This document shows, in pieces, positions 46,901 to 56,984 of a stretch of 64,000 nucleotides of DNA. This DNA is from Achatina immaculata. Taxonomy: Eukaryota; Mollusca; Gastropoda; Stylommatophora; Achatinidae. Location of the stretch: the NCBI GenBank assembly GCA_009760885.1, contig CM019713.1:82317131-82381130 (forward strand). The letters run 5' to 3'. A model generated the notes under the pieces. It did no database searches and had not been told where the DNA came from. It saw only the letters and a program-made list of their open reading frames with translations. Position numbers and translations under genes: made by a program. Position 1 is the first letter of the stretch. Each line of letters opens with the position of its first letter.

Positions 46901-46969
46901 GAATCAGCACCCAGTCAGAAAAATGACCCTGTTACTGATAAGTACAAGAACATAAACAATCAATCTTAC

Positions 46970-47043
46970 CTTTGGAGCTTGTAGCCATGTCAGCGACTTT
47001 CTGAAATGCTTCCAAGAAACCACCAACAGCCAAGACCATGGTT
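46970..47043 (-). CDS. MTSS1: MTSS1/MIM-like I-BAR protein, coding exon 3
   Basis: 74-nt exon, acceptor TCAACAG|AA and donor AG|GTAAGA. After one base that completes Lys from exon 2 it reads TMVLAVGG followed by FLEAFQKVADMATSSK, then the first base of a Gly codon. Vertebrate MTSS1 has TTVVAAAA then FLDAFQKVADMATNTR in the same place, the most diagnostic block in this gene. The related IRSp53 (BAIAP2) IMD differs clearly here, so this is the MTSS branch. A decayed RLE-type LINE in the same orientation lies within roughly 100 bp downstream of the donor. The following intron, to exon 4, is about 45.8 kb. Confidence 0.95.
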
Positions 47044-47984
47044 CTGTTGAAGATATTAAAAGAACAGACAAATTAAACACCACTAAATTTCTGACTGAAC
47101 TGGTCACAGAATGAAAGTTTCACTTTATAATCTCAGAAAGACCACATCCTACAATCTCAGATAAGTCACATCTTACTGGCTCACAAAAATTATACACATT
47201 TTAAATCCCACAACAATAGTCCTTCCGCTCCCTTTCCCAAGTCTGTAATTCCTCTTTTCTGAGGAAGAAAAATGAGTCAAACTGGAAGACAAGTAACAAG
47301 TTTGCAGAAAAATGGATCTTTCAAAAGAAATGTGTCTCCTGTGGTCAGTTACACCAGCAAAATATCCAGCTGTGGTCAGAGGTCACAGAAGTAGGTCAGG
47401 AAAACTCATGCCTGGTGGCTCCTAGTATTACTTTGCACCCGCATACCTCAATGCTGCATTATGACATGAAAGTCTTATATACTTCAACTAGAGAATGTTG
47501 CAAAGGATCTCTGTGCAGATGAAAGACTGACTTTGAGACACAAGACAGGCAGCTACTAATTCAAATCACACAAATGTGGGAGAAAATAAACACACACACA
47601 AAAATTAGGGAGGATGGCAAGTATAACGGTCAAATTCCATATAAAATGTCAATCTGTAACACCATCTTCTTTTTTTTCTCATGGCCATCTCACAGGAGCA
47701 GCTTCTAATGACAAAGTGAATGAAATTTCTGGCTCAGAACAAAACTAATTAGCTCAACAGAAAACCAACACCTCACATTCATATAAGTGAATAATAAAGG
47801 CAACCAAACTAACATTGCGTGCTCCAACTCCAGAAAGCAGGCCAAAATGAAGTGAAGTCTTAGAAGTGTTACTATATTAAAAGACACTACAGAATGGTCA
47901 CAAAGTCTGAGAACACAGGCAGATATACACAACAACAGGTTGACTGATATTACATTATAATACACTGATCAATTCTGTGTATGC

Positions 47985-48320
47985 AGCCTGGTGGGCTAGG
48001 GCTGGCAGAACAACACGAAGACGCTGTCCGATATGACAGTCAGCAACACGACATGCTAGCTTCAGGGCTGACCAACCACACCTGACTAAGACCTTCTCCC
48101 GCTTCTACCTTGGTAACCGGATAACAGGCCTAGCCCGGTTAATGGGGTGGGGATCAAAGACTGTGTAATGAATCTAAGAAGACTGAAAAAAAAAGAATTA
48201 GCCACTGTAACCTGCTCCTAATCTGACACAACACTGTCTCAACAACTTCACTGCACTGATGACAAAAGAACACAAGCTTACAGTTCTGGAGTGATAGAAG
48301 AAGTTGTAGGTGAACTCTCA
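47985..48320 (+). repeat. Repeat X copy, right half
   Basis: GACATGCTAGCTTCAGGGCT, GACCAACCACACCTGACTAA, CCCGGTTAATGGGGTGGGGA and a GCACTGATGACAAAAGAACA end in the usual order, diverged. Confidence 0.65.
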
Positions 48321-48579
48321 TTAGTAATGCATTATTACAATAACTAAAAGCAATTTCTAAGCAAGCAACCATGTATCCAGATTTTACAGCAGCAACCTAA
48401 AAAAAAATATCAACCATTTTTGAGCATATCATAATGTAAACACTACAACAATCGTCTGTGGGTGGAGTGAAATGAGCTTAACTCTTGACAATAGAGTTGT
48501 ACACTATGGCAGAATCAAAAGTAAATTTGTCAATGAGGTCAAGTATTTGTAGTGTGGATAGATAACCCTTCACCTACAC

Positions 48580-48717
48580 CAGAGTTCCAAAACTGTTTAA
48601 AGCTGATGCCAACTGGCCTCCCAAACCACATCCCTATCACCTTCAAAACTTCACCATCTCCCTGGATCTTCCCATCGCCACAAGCGGAGGCAGTGCCGCC
48701 CACTCTGGGAATCACTG
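48580..48717. mobile_element. hAT-like MITE with 8-bp target duplication
   Basis: 138 bp, ends CAGAGTTCCAAAACTG and CTCTGGGAATCACTG. Flanks ACCTACAC and ATTTACAC differ by two C/T transitions, the expected 8-bp duplication of hAT elements. Confidence 0.7.
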
Positions 48718-48956
48718 ATTTACACTAACCAGCATGCCACCCTGAGAAAACAAGCCCAACACCCCTGCCACCTTCACAAGACTTAAATATTTACACAAAC
48801 CTTTCAAAACTACCCTGACCCCTGACCTGATTTCCAATGCCACAGGTAAAATTCTGCTGCCTAGAGAACAAAATTCATCAGATGTAACCTTCTGGATTAC
48901 AAAAATTAACATTATATCCAACCCTTACCTTCTCATATGTAACTCAACATACTTTA

Positions 48957-49072
48957 TCATCCTACATCCTTCCCGTACCATTAAACATCACACAGGGCTC
49001 GCATAGTGGTTCACCAAGTTTTCCTATTTTCAGCGAGCTGGTCAACCCCATCAAAAGATTTTATGCCTACTA
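48957..49072 (-). mobile_element. LINE-C copy, 3' segment
   Basis: CATCCTTCCCGTACCATTAA to AAAGATTTTATGCCTACTAA is the extreme 3' end of LINE-C. The copy is interrupted here by LINE-D and resumes at 50483. Confidence 0.85.
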
Positions 49073-50482
49073 ACAACAGAAATACTACTCTTACTATTTA
49101 ACAGGATTTGGGAAGAAGAGAAGGTCCTAGAGGACTGGAAGGAGGCCTATCTTATAAAACTCCCTAAGAAAGGAGATCTATTAGAATATAAGAACTATAG
49201 AAGCATCTCCCTGCTCTCAATATCCAGCAAGGTCCTCAGCAGGATTCTGCTAAATAGAATTAAAACATCAGTTGATAGTAAACTAAGAGAAGAGCAAGCA
49301 GGTTTCAGGCAAGGAAGATCCTGTACTGACCACATTACTATAATGCAAACAAAAGTAAAACAGTCAATGGAGTGGAATTCTTCACTGTTACTTACATTCA
49401 TTGATTATGAGAAGGCATTTGATAGTTTAGATCGTAGAATGCTATGGAAACTACTGGAACACTATGGTATCCCAGCCAAGATAACAAAGCCTGTATGAAG
49501 GAACAATTTGTAGAATCGTGCATGGAGAAACTCACAGAAAGTTTTAAAGTGGAAACAGGTGTACGGCAGGGACGCTTGCTATCACCATACCTATTTCCTC
49601 TAGCAATTGACTGGATCATGAAAACTACCACACAAAGAAAAAGAAATGGGATACAATGGACACTGTGGAACCAATTGGAAGATCTTTACTTTGCAGATGA
49701 TGTGGCACTTCTGGCACACAGCCACATACAAATGTAAGAGAAACTTCAGATCTTAAGCAAGAATTCAGCTAAACTGGGACTACATATTAACAGACAAAAA
49801 ACAAAGATAATGAAAAGTAATAGTGCAAGCAATAGCCTCATAGTAACTGAGGGAGTGCCAACTGAGGAAGTAGAGTATTTCACATATTTAGGCAGCATAG
49901 TTGATAAATATGGAGGAACGGAAAAGGATGTTAAAGCTAGAATATCCAAGGCCAAGACACCATTTATCCAACTTAAAATATGGTCATCTAAAAACATCAA
50001 AACAAAAACCAAACTTAGGCTTTTCAATACAAATGTAAAGACTGTCCTACTATATGGTTCAGATACATGGGTTATGACCAAGATAATACAACAGCGGATA
50101 CAAACATTCATGAACTACTGCTTGAGGAAGATTTTAAACATTAAATGGCAGGACAAGATCAGGAACAAGGAGGTCTGGGAAAGGGCAGGACAAGACCTTA
50201 TGAACCTACAAATCATGTCTAGGAAGTGGAGGTGGATTGGCCACACTCTGAGGAAACCCAACACCAACATAGCAAGAGAGGCACTGACATTGAATTCTCA
50301 AGGAAACAGAAAACAGGGAAGACCTAGACTTACTTGGAGAAGAGAAATTTTGACAGTGTTTCGAGACAAGGAATGCACATGGAAGGAAGTAGAGAATAAT
50401 TCCAAGAACAGGGATGACTGGAGAGCCTTTATCCGTAGCCTATGCTCTCAAGGGAGCGAAAGGCAATGATGACGATGATGAA
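49073..50482 (+). mobile_element. LINE-D, RT domain to 3' end, inserted in LINE-C
   Basis: The plus strand carries WKEAYLIKLPKKGDLLEYKN, YRSISLLSISSKVLSRILL, EEQAGFRQGRSCTDHI, FIDYEKAFDSLDRRMLWKLL (catalytic Asp block), a frameshift near 49490, ETGVRQGRLLSPYLFPLAID, LYFADDVALLAHSH (RT box as FADD), a stop, then [51 protein letters not shown] and RAFIRSLCSQ, ending in a (ATG)n tail. Most RT motifs are present but broken by one frameshift and stops. Endonuclease missing. Confidence 0.92.
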
Positions 50483-51147
50483 TTTGGCCTCTCTTAACAA
50501 TGTCCAATTTAGAGTTTCACATGGTCGATCTCTTTTTCTTCAGCCTGTTGTGCTCCACTTGATAGCTTGTTTTGGAATTCTCTGACTGTTTCTTCTCATC
50601 AAGTGACCAACATATGTCCATCTCCTTTTCCTGATCACCCATGAGACAGGCTGTTGTTTGCTCACCTGCCTTATCTTTGCATTCTTCTTGAACTCATTCT
50701 ACTTTATACCGAGTATTTTCCTTAGGCATTTGTTTTTTAAAAATCTAATTTGTTGTCTGTTTCTTTAGTTGTTTTCCACCTTTCACGTGCATAAATGAGG
50801 GTGAATATTACATCTGAATTGAATATTAGCCTGGATTTTGTGCATATAACTTTTGAATGCCATATGTTCTAAAGATTCTTAAATGTCAATGCTGCTTTTG
50901 CAATTCTAACTTCCTTTCTGGTGTCACCATCCTGATCTATGTAACTGCCGAGATATACAAATTGGTTTACTTCTTCAACAGCTATTCCTTCTACGTATAT
51001 TTTTCCTTCATGATTAATGGGAAGTTTCATTATTTTTTATTTTTTCCTTCTTAATTCCGCATCTTATTTTGCTAGCCAGTGAAGACAGGATATATGTTTC
51101 TTCTTGCATCAAATTCACATTGTCACTGATAACAGTTATCTTATATC
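50483..51147 (-). mobile_element. LINE-C copy, remainder
   Basis: Continues the 48957 copy: AATTTGGCCTCTCTTAACAA follows ATGCCTACTAA as it does in the uninterrupted copy at 51245. Extends upstream through the KLRLF-type region to about 51140, with many stops. Confidence 0.85.
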
Positions 51148-51895
51148 CTTCCCGTGCTGTTAAACGTCACATAGGGCTCGCACAGTAGTTTGCCAATTTT
51201 TCCTGTCTTCGGCGAATCTTTCAACATCATCAAAGGATTTTATGCCTGTTAATTTGGCCTTCCTTAACAATGTCTTCTTCAGAGTTTCACGCGGTCTGCC
51301 TCTTTTTCTTTGGCCTGTTGTGTTCCACTTGATAGCTTGTTTTGGGATTCTCTGATCATTTCTTCTCATCAAGTGACCAACATATGTTCATCTCCTTTTC
51401 CTGATCATCCATGAGACTGGTTGTTGTTCAGTCATCTGTCTTATCTCTGCATTGTTCTTGAACTCGTTCCACTTGATGCCGAGCATTTTCCTTGGGCATT
51501 TGTTTTCAAAAGAGTCTAATTTCTTTTCTACATATTTAGTTGTTTTCCAGCTTTCACATGCATAAATGAGGGTGGATATTACATTTGAATTGAATAGTCT
51601 AAACTTGGTTTTTGTGCTTATACTGATAGCTGATAACAGTTAGTCATATGCAAAATCAAGATCTTTAAGTTGGGTCCCATGTACCTAATCAATGCCTGTT
51701 TTATCTGTGTAACATTTTTTCGTTATGAAGTCTATGGCAATTTCAAAAAGCAAGGGAGATAGTATACATCCTTGTTTCACACCCGTTTCAATCTGGAACC
51801 ATTCGTTCATTCCTTCTGTGTTGGCTGCACGAACAGAGATCCTTAATGATGTTGACAATTTTAGATAGCATTCCATATAGTCTTAAAATTCTCCA
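51142..51895 (-). mobile_element. LINE-C copy, second
   Basis: A second copy head-to-tail with the first. The 3' end is TATCCTTCCCGTGCTGTTAA. The minus frame reads RRNDQRIPKQAIKWNTTGQR and, further upstream, ETGVKQGCILSPLLFEIAID, an RT motif. The middle part present in the first copy is deleted here. Confidence 0.85.
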
Positions 51896-52045
51896 CAGTG
51901 AATCTCTGTGTACGGTATCAAACGTCTTTTAAAGTTCAGAATTAATGGTTTTTGGCATTCACTATGTTTCTCTTTTCTGTATTACAAAAAGAAAGCACAT
52001 ACGTCTAATCAATGAATGCTAGGTAGAAAGTTGTCACAAACTTAC

Positions 52046-52107
52046 TTCATGGATGCATGCAGCTTCACCGACTTGTATGTAAAGTCTTCCCATATAGGAG
52101 AGCTACC
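52046..52107 (-). CDS. MTSS1: MTSS1/MIM-like I-BAR protein, coding exon 2
   Basis: 62-nt exon, acceptor ATTGCAG|GG and donor AA|GTAAGT. It encodes GSSPIWEDFTYKSVKLHASM plus two bases of the next codon (Lys, completed by exon 3). The vertebrate counterpart is GSYPVWEDFINKAGKLQSQL, so length and the P-x-WEDF signature are conserved with no gap. This is the first helix of the I-BAR fold. The exon begins in phase 0, matching the end of exon 1, and leaves phase 2, matching exon 3. It is too short to be found by ORF length; the call rests on the splice sites, the frame and the alignment. The flanking introns are filled with LINE remnants. Confidence 0.9.
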
Positions 52108-53214
52108 CTGCAATTTAATTTAAAAATAATTTCAGTACACTTTTCATAAGGCTTACATAAGCAGCAACACATTACACATAAAGAGCATATATAACTACTT
52201 TCTCATGTGCATGCAGCGACAAGTTTTTTAACAAATGATGAGATGGAGTGGTGGTGACTCCAGTAAAACTGAAACTACGAAATATGGTTAAATGAATCTG
52301 GATAGTGCTGTCAGATGAATCTAGAGTGTGCTGTCAGATGAATCTAGAGTGTGCTGTCAGATGAATCTTCAGCAAGATGTTCTACAAAATGACAGGGATA
52401 GCAGATGAGATCAGAAAAGACAAAGATAAAATATGCAAATTTTGTTGTTATATAATCTGATGCATTCTGAAAAGTTTTTTTCTTACTTCCTGTGTTTGCT
52501 GCTTTTGTTATTTATATCTGTCCCTGAAGAACCCATGCTGCTGAAATACTGATTGTGATTACTGCTTTTCATTCCATCTTTCCCTTGTCTTTTCCTTTCT
52601 AAGTGTTCTAGCCTCTGTAAAACTGTACCCTAAACACCATCCACACTTTCAATCTTCAATACATGGTAAAATCTCTTTTTTTCCCCATTACATACATCTT
52701 GTAATTTATGGATTAGTAAAACAAAATACCAGCATATGTTTAGTTATTAAAAGCTAACCAACTATTTTTGTGAATTCACATTTCCTGGGCCTTTAACCCT
52801 TCAACTGACCTAGATAACCAGCACACTTTATCATTCAGTCTGACCTCTTGCTGCTTGACAGATAACACAGCCACCACTGTGATGGTTGTTTGCTTTTAAT
52901 GAAGACATATGAGCAAAGGGATGAAGTGCTACTAGGAATTTAGCTCAAAACAAGAACATCTCATTCATCTGAACTCCCATAAACTACTGTTCTCTGCATC
53001 TGATTCCATGACGATGCAGAATGGATACCATTATCAGATTAGAAATGGATTACGGCATCTGAAGAAAGACCAAGAATGAATCCAAGAAATAAGACTAGTG
53101 CAGACATGAATCACAGCCTACTAATAGTGGTAATGTAGTTTTGGAGAATGATACTGTTCACCGCAGCTTCACAGTATATATTTCTTCACAACAAAACTAT
53201 ACCATAGCTGTGTA

Positions 53215-53392
53215 AAAAAAAGGCCCCTGGGTCAACCCAACCTCTAAAAATAGGTACCACAAAAATCTGAGAAGGTAAATGCTGCCAGGTATAACACCAA
53301 CCACATCGTACTTTCATGTGGTGATAGTCTTGGAAATACGGCCCTAACACTGTATCCCCAATATGTCTTAAAGGTGTGTGGCATAAGAAGAC
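53215..53392 (+). mobile_element. SINE, 3' two-thirds
   Basis: CCTGGGTCAACCCAACCTCT, AAAAATAGGTACCACAAAAA, GCTGCCAGGTATAACACCAA and GGCCCTAACACTGTATCCCC align with the copies at 39473 and 55977. Head lost. Confidence 0.8.
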
Positions 53393-53424
53393 AGGCACTG
53401 ACCTGGGATCCCCTGTGGGAAACA

Positions 53425-53600
53425 TAAGTTAAGGAAGACCTAGAACTACTTGGAGAAGGGAGATTATGACGGTGCTCTGAGACAAGGCATACACATGTAA
53501 GTAAGAAAAGAACAAATCCAAGAACAGGGATGACTGAAGAGCCTTTATTTGTGGCCTGTGCTCCCAACGTGAGTTACAGGCAATGATGATGATTATAGCT
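53425..53600 (+). mobile_element. LINE-D 3' end
   Basis: GGAAGACCTAGAACTACTTG, AGAGCCTTTATTTGTGGCCT and CAGGCAATGATGATGATTAT match the end of the copy at 49073. Confidence 0.85.
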
Positions 53601-55030
53601 GTGTGCTATCCACATCTATATTTGCTATAGAATTCTAGAGAACAACAAGGGGATGTCTCTACCTATGAAAAGGTGAAGGACAACAAACTTTACTCAAAGA
53701 CGTCTGGGACATTTTTAGAATATACCAATTAACACAACAGAAAAATGCCCATTTTCAAATCTGATAACAATCATACAACTGAAAGACTTGCAGCTAAAAA
53801 AAAAAAAAAAAACAACAAAATTTCATCCGTCCTGAACAACTATCTGGATACACGGGCAATAATATTCATGAGATTTTACCTTGTAATTCAAAAACTTATT
53901 TATCTTTTATCAGAAACTGGTTTATCTGCATACTTCAAGCATACCCTAAACTATGCTTAAAATAAACTTTAATACAGCACTCCAAGCAGAACAAAAATGT
54001 TTTAAAAGGTACTATTTCTTAACATCCTACATTCCAAACGCACCCACATAAATAGTGAACAAGTGGCTAGCATGTGCTGTGCATATTTAATATTGGCTTC
54101 ATGAACATGCTACCGACACTGACAGATGCCAAATGTATGTATAATTGCTCACTTTGTTTAAATTACATACATTTCAAAGAAACCAGAAGAAAAGGGGAGG
54201 AAGGGAGAAGAAGAGAGACAGCAGGGGTGTGTCTATGCTCTGATGATTCTGAGGGCCCTAATTTTAAAAATAAATCTGTATTTTTTGGCCCAGTTTTCAA
54301 CTTCCACTCCTTCATACTCTATGCATGTCATAAATATCCTCCAACCATACAAGGAGTGTCAGGAGAGTTTAAAATGCAACAGCCTGATAATAAAGTGGCA
54401 GGTGTCATGACTAGCTGCCATTAACTATGCTATATAATCAGCAACACATGTCACCATTTATACCCAACTACAAATTCCAGCACCTGCCTCCACATACATA
54501 TACATACATAAGATTATTTTCACCTGTCATTTGTTAAAACTTTAATGAGAATCCAAGCTGGCCTCTCCTCATTCTCAAACGTAATACACATACTCATCAT
54601 AAAAGTAGATATTCTGATTAAAAAAAAAAAAGACAGGTAACCCTGAACATACTCAATTATACAAATCTTGACATAAGAGATTTCTTGAATACCATATACA
54701 CAATAAACCAGCTGACACATGCAATGGATGAGACACTAAGAGAAGAAAAAAAGTAGGGCCCTAAAGCCACATGGAGAGAAACAGAAGTTTTGGAACAAAA
54801 AAGATGAGAACTTTGAGATAAAGTAAGACAAGATTCAAATTAAACAGAAATTCAATGTGCAACATAAGACAAAATTTGAAACAAAAAGACCTAGACCGGA
54901 TAAAGAATTTCTGTCTTCCATCTTATTTTCCCTTTAGTATGATGATGATGGTAATTCTGATGAAAACTTTCAACTTCCAAGCAATCTATGAAAAAAAACC
55001 CCCAGAAAATGTATACTTTCATTAAAATAT
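53600..55030. other. Intron 1 stretch, nothing recognised
   Basis: AT-rich; poly-A stubs at 53797 and 54622. Open frames are short and unmatched. Confidence 0.3.
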
Positions 55031-55035
55031 CCATA

Positions 55036-55405
55036 CACACACCAGTCAATGACAGGCACAGAGAACAGACATACACCAGTCAGATAAAGAGAACAGACAT
55101 ACACCAGTCAATGACAGCCACAGAGAACAGACATACACCAGTCAGTCACACCCACAGAGAACAGACATACACCAGTCAGTCACACCCACAGAGAACAGAC
55201 ATACACCAGTCAGATAAAGAGAACAGACATACACCAGTCAATGACAGCCACAGAGAACAGACATACACCAGTCAGTCACACCCACAGAGAACAGACATAC
55301 ACCAGTCAGATAAAGAGAACAGACATACACCAGTCAATGACAGCCACAGAGAATAGACATACAGCAGTCAGACAAAGAGAGTAGACATATATTAATCAGC
55401 GACAG
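55036..55405. repeat. 28/34-bp compound tandem repeat
   Basis: About eleven units sharing AGAGAACAGACATACACCAG, with either TCAGATAA (28-bp) or TCAATGACAGCCAC / TCAGTCACACCCAC (34-bp) inserts, in a partly alternating order. Ends 44 bp inside the intron from exon 1. Confidence 0.92.
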
Positions 55406-55448
55406 GCACAGAGAGCTACATCATGACAAGAAATTTCACAATGTTTAC

Positions 55449-55529
55449 CCGTAAGTCATTTATGATAGTCTGAAATAGCCCTCCAAAGATTACACTATCC
55501 TTCTCCGGGTTGTTAGTTGCACCTTCCAT
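55449..55529 (-). CDS. MTSS1: MTSS1/MIM-like I-BAR protein, coding exon 1
   Basis: First coding exon, 27 codons. It ends in GGLFQTIINDLR, which matches the start of the vertebrate MTSS1 IMD (I-BAR) domain (GGLFQTIISDMK). The start codon sits in a strong Kozak context (CAACCATGG), and no earlier in-frame ATG is needed: the N-terminus is only three residues longer than the vertebrate protein. The exon ends in phase 0 at CGG|GTAAAC. MTSS1-family proteins bind PI(4,5)P2-rich membrane through the IMD, induce negative curvature and couple the cortex to actin; that role is family knowledge, not seen here. Any 5' UTR exon upstream was not identified. MTSS1 versus MTSS2/ABBA cannot be decided, because invertebrates usually carry a single ancestral gene. 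Confidence 0.87.
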
Positions 55530-55977
55530 GGTTGTAACAGATCCTGCTACGACGAAGTCAGAAAGTAATCCACAACTTCTCGAAAATTCTGCTTGTTAAC
55601 ACCAGCACAGCACCACAAATATCGTACTAACAGTAAAACCACACGTTATGTTTTCATCAAACTTCTGTGTTCTAAACTGCATAAAAGTGAATCACAACCG
55701 GATTTTTAGAGAACATTTAAAATTTTTTTGGTCATATTTAAATTTTTTACATATTAACGGTAATTTTTTTTTCAAAAAAATGGTTAAAAATAAATACCAG
55801 TAATTATGGTGTTAAAACTTCATGATTCAGATATTAATTTAATTTTCATACTCCAGTCATTCCCCAATACAAAATTAAATTTTTTATATTGTGAACCTAT
55901 ATTTCATGTTTTAGTCACGCTAAGAACATAAAAGTTTATGTTGTGGATATACTATCAAGCAGGTACATTTTTAAGGG

Positions 55978-56224
55978 TGTCTGAGTGGCGAAGTGGTTAG
56001 TGCACTGGTCTCTCATGGCGAAGGTCGGGGGTTCGAATCCGGCCGGAGGCACCACAGTCACCCAGCTGTAGAAATGGGTACCCGACTTCTTCTGGAGTTG
56101 GGGAAGGAAAGGCGGCCAGGCGTGATACTGACCATATCACCCTCTAGTGTGCTGACAGGTCACGGAAAATATGGGCACTAACACCACGTGCCTCTAAGGC
56201 ATGACAGGATTACCTTTACCTTTT
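55978..56224 (+). mobile_element. tRNA-derived SINE, full length
   Basis: The most complete SINE. Head GAGTGGCGAAGTGGTTAGTG (A box) and GGTTCGAATCC (perfect B box); GGTGTCT and AGGCACC can pair as a 7-bp acceptor stem. GTCTCTCATGGCGAAGGTCG resembles the anticodon arm of tRNA-Met (inference). The body follows with AGAAATGGGTACCCGACTTC, GGCGGCCAGGCGTGATACTG and GGGCACTAACACCACG, and the 3' end is TTACCTTTACCTTTT. Probably no longer a tRNA gene because the anticodon stem is poor. Confidence 0.88.
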
Positions 56225-56515
56225 TTATATTTTAAGTCCTTTATATCAGTACATATGCCCATGGGATATGGTGTTGGCACTCTTAATTTCTCTGACCAGC
56301 TGCCACACTACAGGGTCATGTGATCACCCATCATGTGTGGCTGCCTCTCCTTTGTCAGATGGGCCTGTGTGTCCAATTCTTAACCCTTTGGAAATAAAGA
56401 TCACTCAATCAGCTCCAAGAAGATCCAGGTACCCATTTCTAAAGCCTGGGTGGCTGGGTAACCAGCAATAACCATAGGACTGGTGCGCTAACCATTTCAT
56501 TACTCAGGCAGCATT
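56225..56515 (-). mobile_element. tRNA-derived SINE, diverged, opposite orientation
   Basis: The minus strand reads CTGAGTAATGAAATGGTTAG, CGCACCAGTCCTATGG, TTAGAAATGGGTACCTGGAT and GAGTGCCAACACCATATCCC, parallel to the SINE at 55978. The B box is lost. The two copies abut tail to tail. Confidence 0.7.
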
Positions 56516-56639
56516 GTTAACATTAATTTTCACATATTACACACTCACAGAATATTAAAATGTCATGTTTTACACTTTACAGTTAAAATGTTATAGTTTC
56601 TAAGTTTCGGCATTCTAGCATAATCATGATGTGGTCCCT

Positions 56640-56953
56640 AAGAAGAATGATGAGAATACCATGGAAAGCCAAGAAAATGAAGGAAGAGGTTCTAAACAAG
56701 GCCGGGCAAAATTCAGAACACGACAGCCCACATCTGTAGAACATGTTTTGAGAAGAGACAAACTGGAACACCTAGTGACAACAGGAAAACTAGTGGGGAA
56801 AGGGGACAGAGAAAGACACACACACACAAAAACGAGACACTTTAAGGACTAAATTCGTGGCACAGAGCACGGTCCAACACACATCTCATAGAAAGAGCAA
56901 AGGACAGGTGGTTGTGGAAATCAATGACGATTAACGCGTGAATGGCATGTCCT

Positions 56954-56983
<30 letters not shown>
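56640..56983 (+). mobile_element. LINE 3'-end fragment with (GA)n tail (LINE-E-like)
   Basis: MRIPWKAKKMKEEVLNKAGQ then REDKLEHLVTTGKLV-like coding, GCAAAGGACAGGTGGTTGTG, and a long GA tail (56953-56980). Same end structure as 43670 but more diverged. Confidence 0.7.

Positions 56984-56984
<1 letters not shown>

Larger units (their letters stand above)
1200..46969 (-). other. Intron 3 of the MTSS1-like gene (about 45.8 kb)
   Basis: Defined by the donor after exon 3 and the acceptor before exon 4, both canonical and phase-matched (phase 1). It holds almost all mobile and tandem repeats in the window. No host coding gene inside it could be confirmed on either strand; one weak plus-strand exon candidate is listed at 17952. 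An unrecognised alternative exon or nested gene is not excluded. Confidence 0.85.
47044..52045 (-). other. Intron 2 of the MTSS1-like gene (about 5.0 kb)
   Basis: Phase-2 intron between exons 2 and 3. It contains a repeat X copy, a hAT-like MITE and three LINE segments, one inserted in another. From 47044 to about 47985 no element was recognised. Confidence 0.85.
52108..55448 (-). other. Intron 1 of the MTSS1-like gene (about 3.3 kb)
   Basis: Phase-0 intron between exons 1 and 2. It contains a truncated SINE, a short LINE-D 3' end and a 28/34-bp tandem array. A direct 23-bp repeat (ATGAATCTAGAGTGTGCTGT and close variants) occurs three times near 52290-52370. The rest, including 53600-55030, is AT-rich with nothing recognised. 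Confidence 0.8.

Noticed and set aside
55036..55405. CRISPR-like repeat-spacer pattern (constant part plus two insert types)
   Set aside because: The 'spacers' are only two recurring variants; this is an alternating minisatellite.
55978..56055. Functional tRNA gene
   Set aside because: A and B boxes and an acceptor stem exist, but the anticodon stem does not pair well and the body matches other SINE copies.
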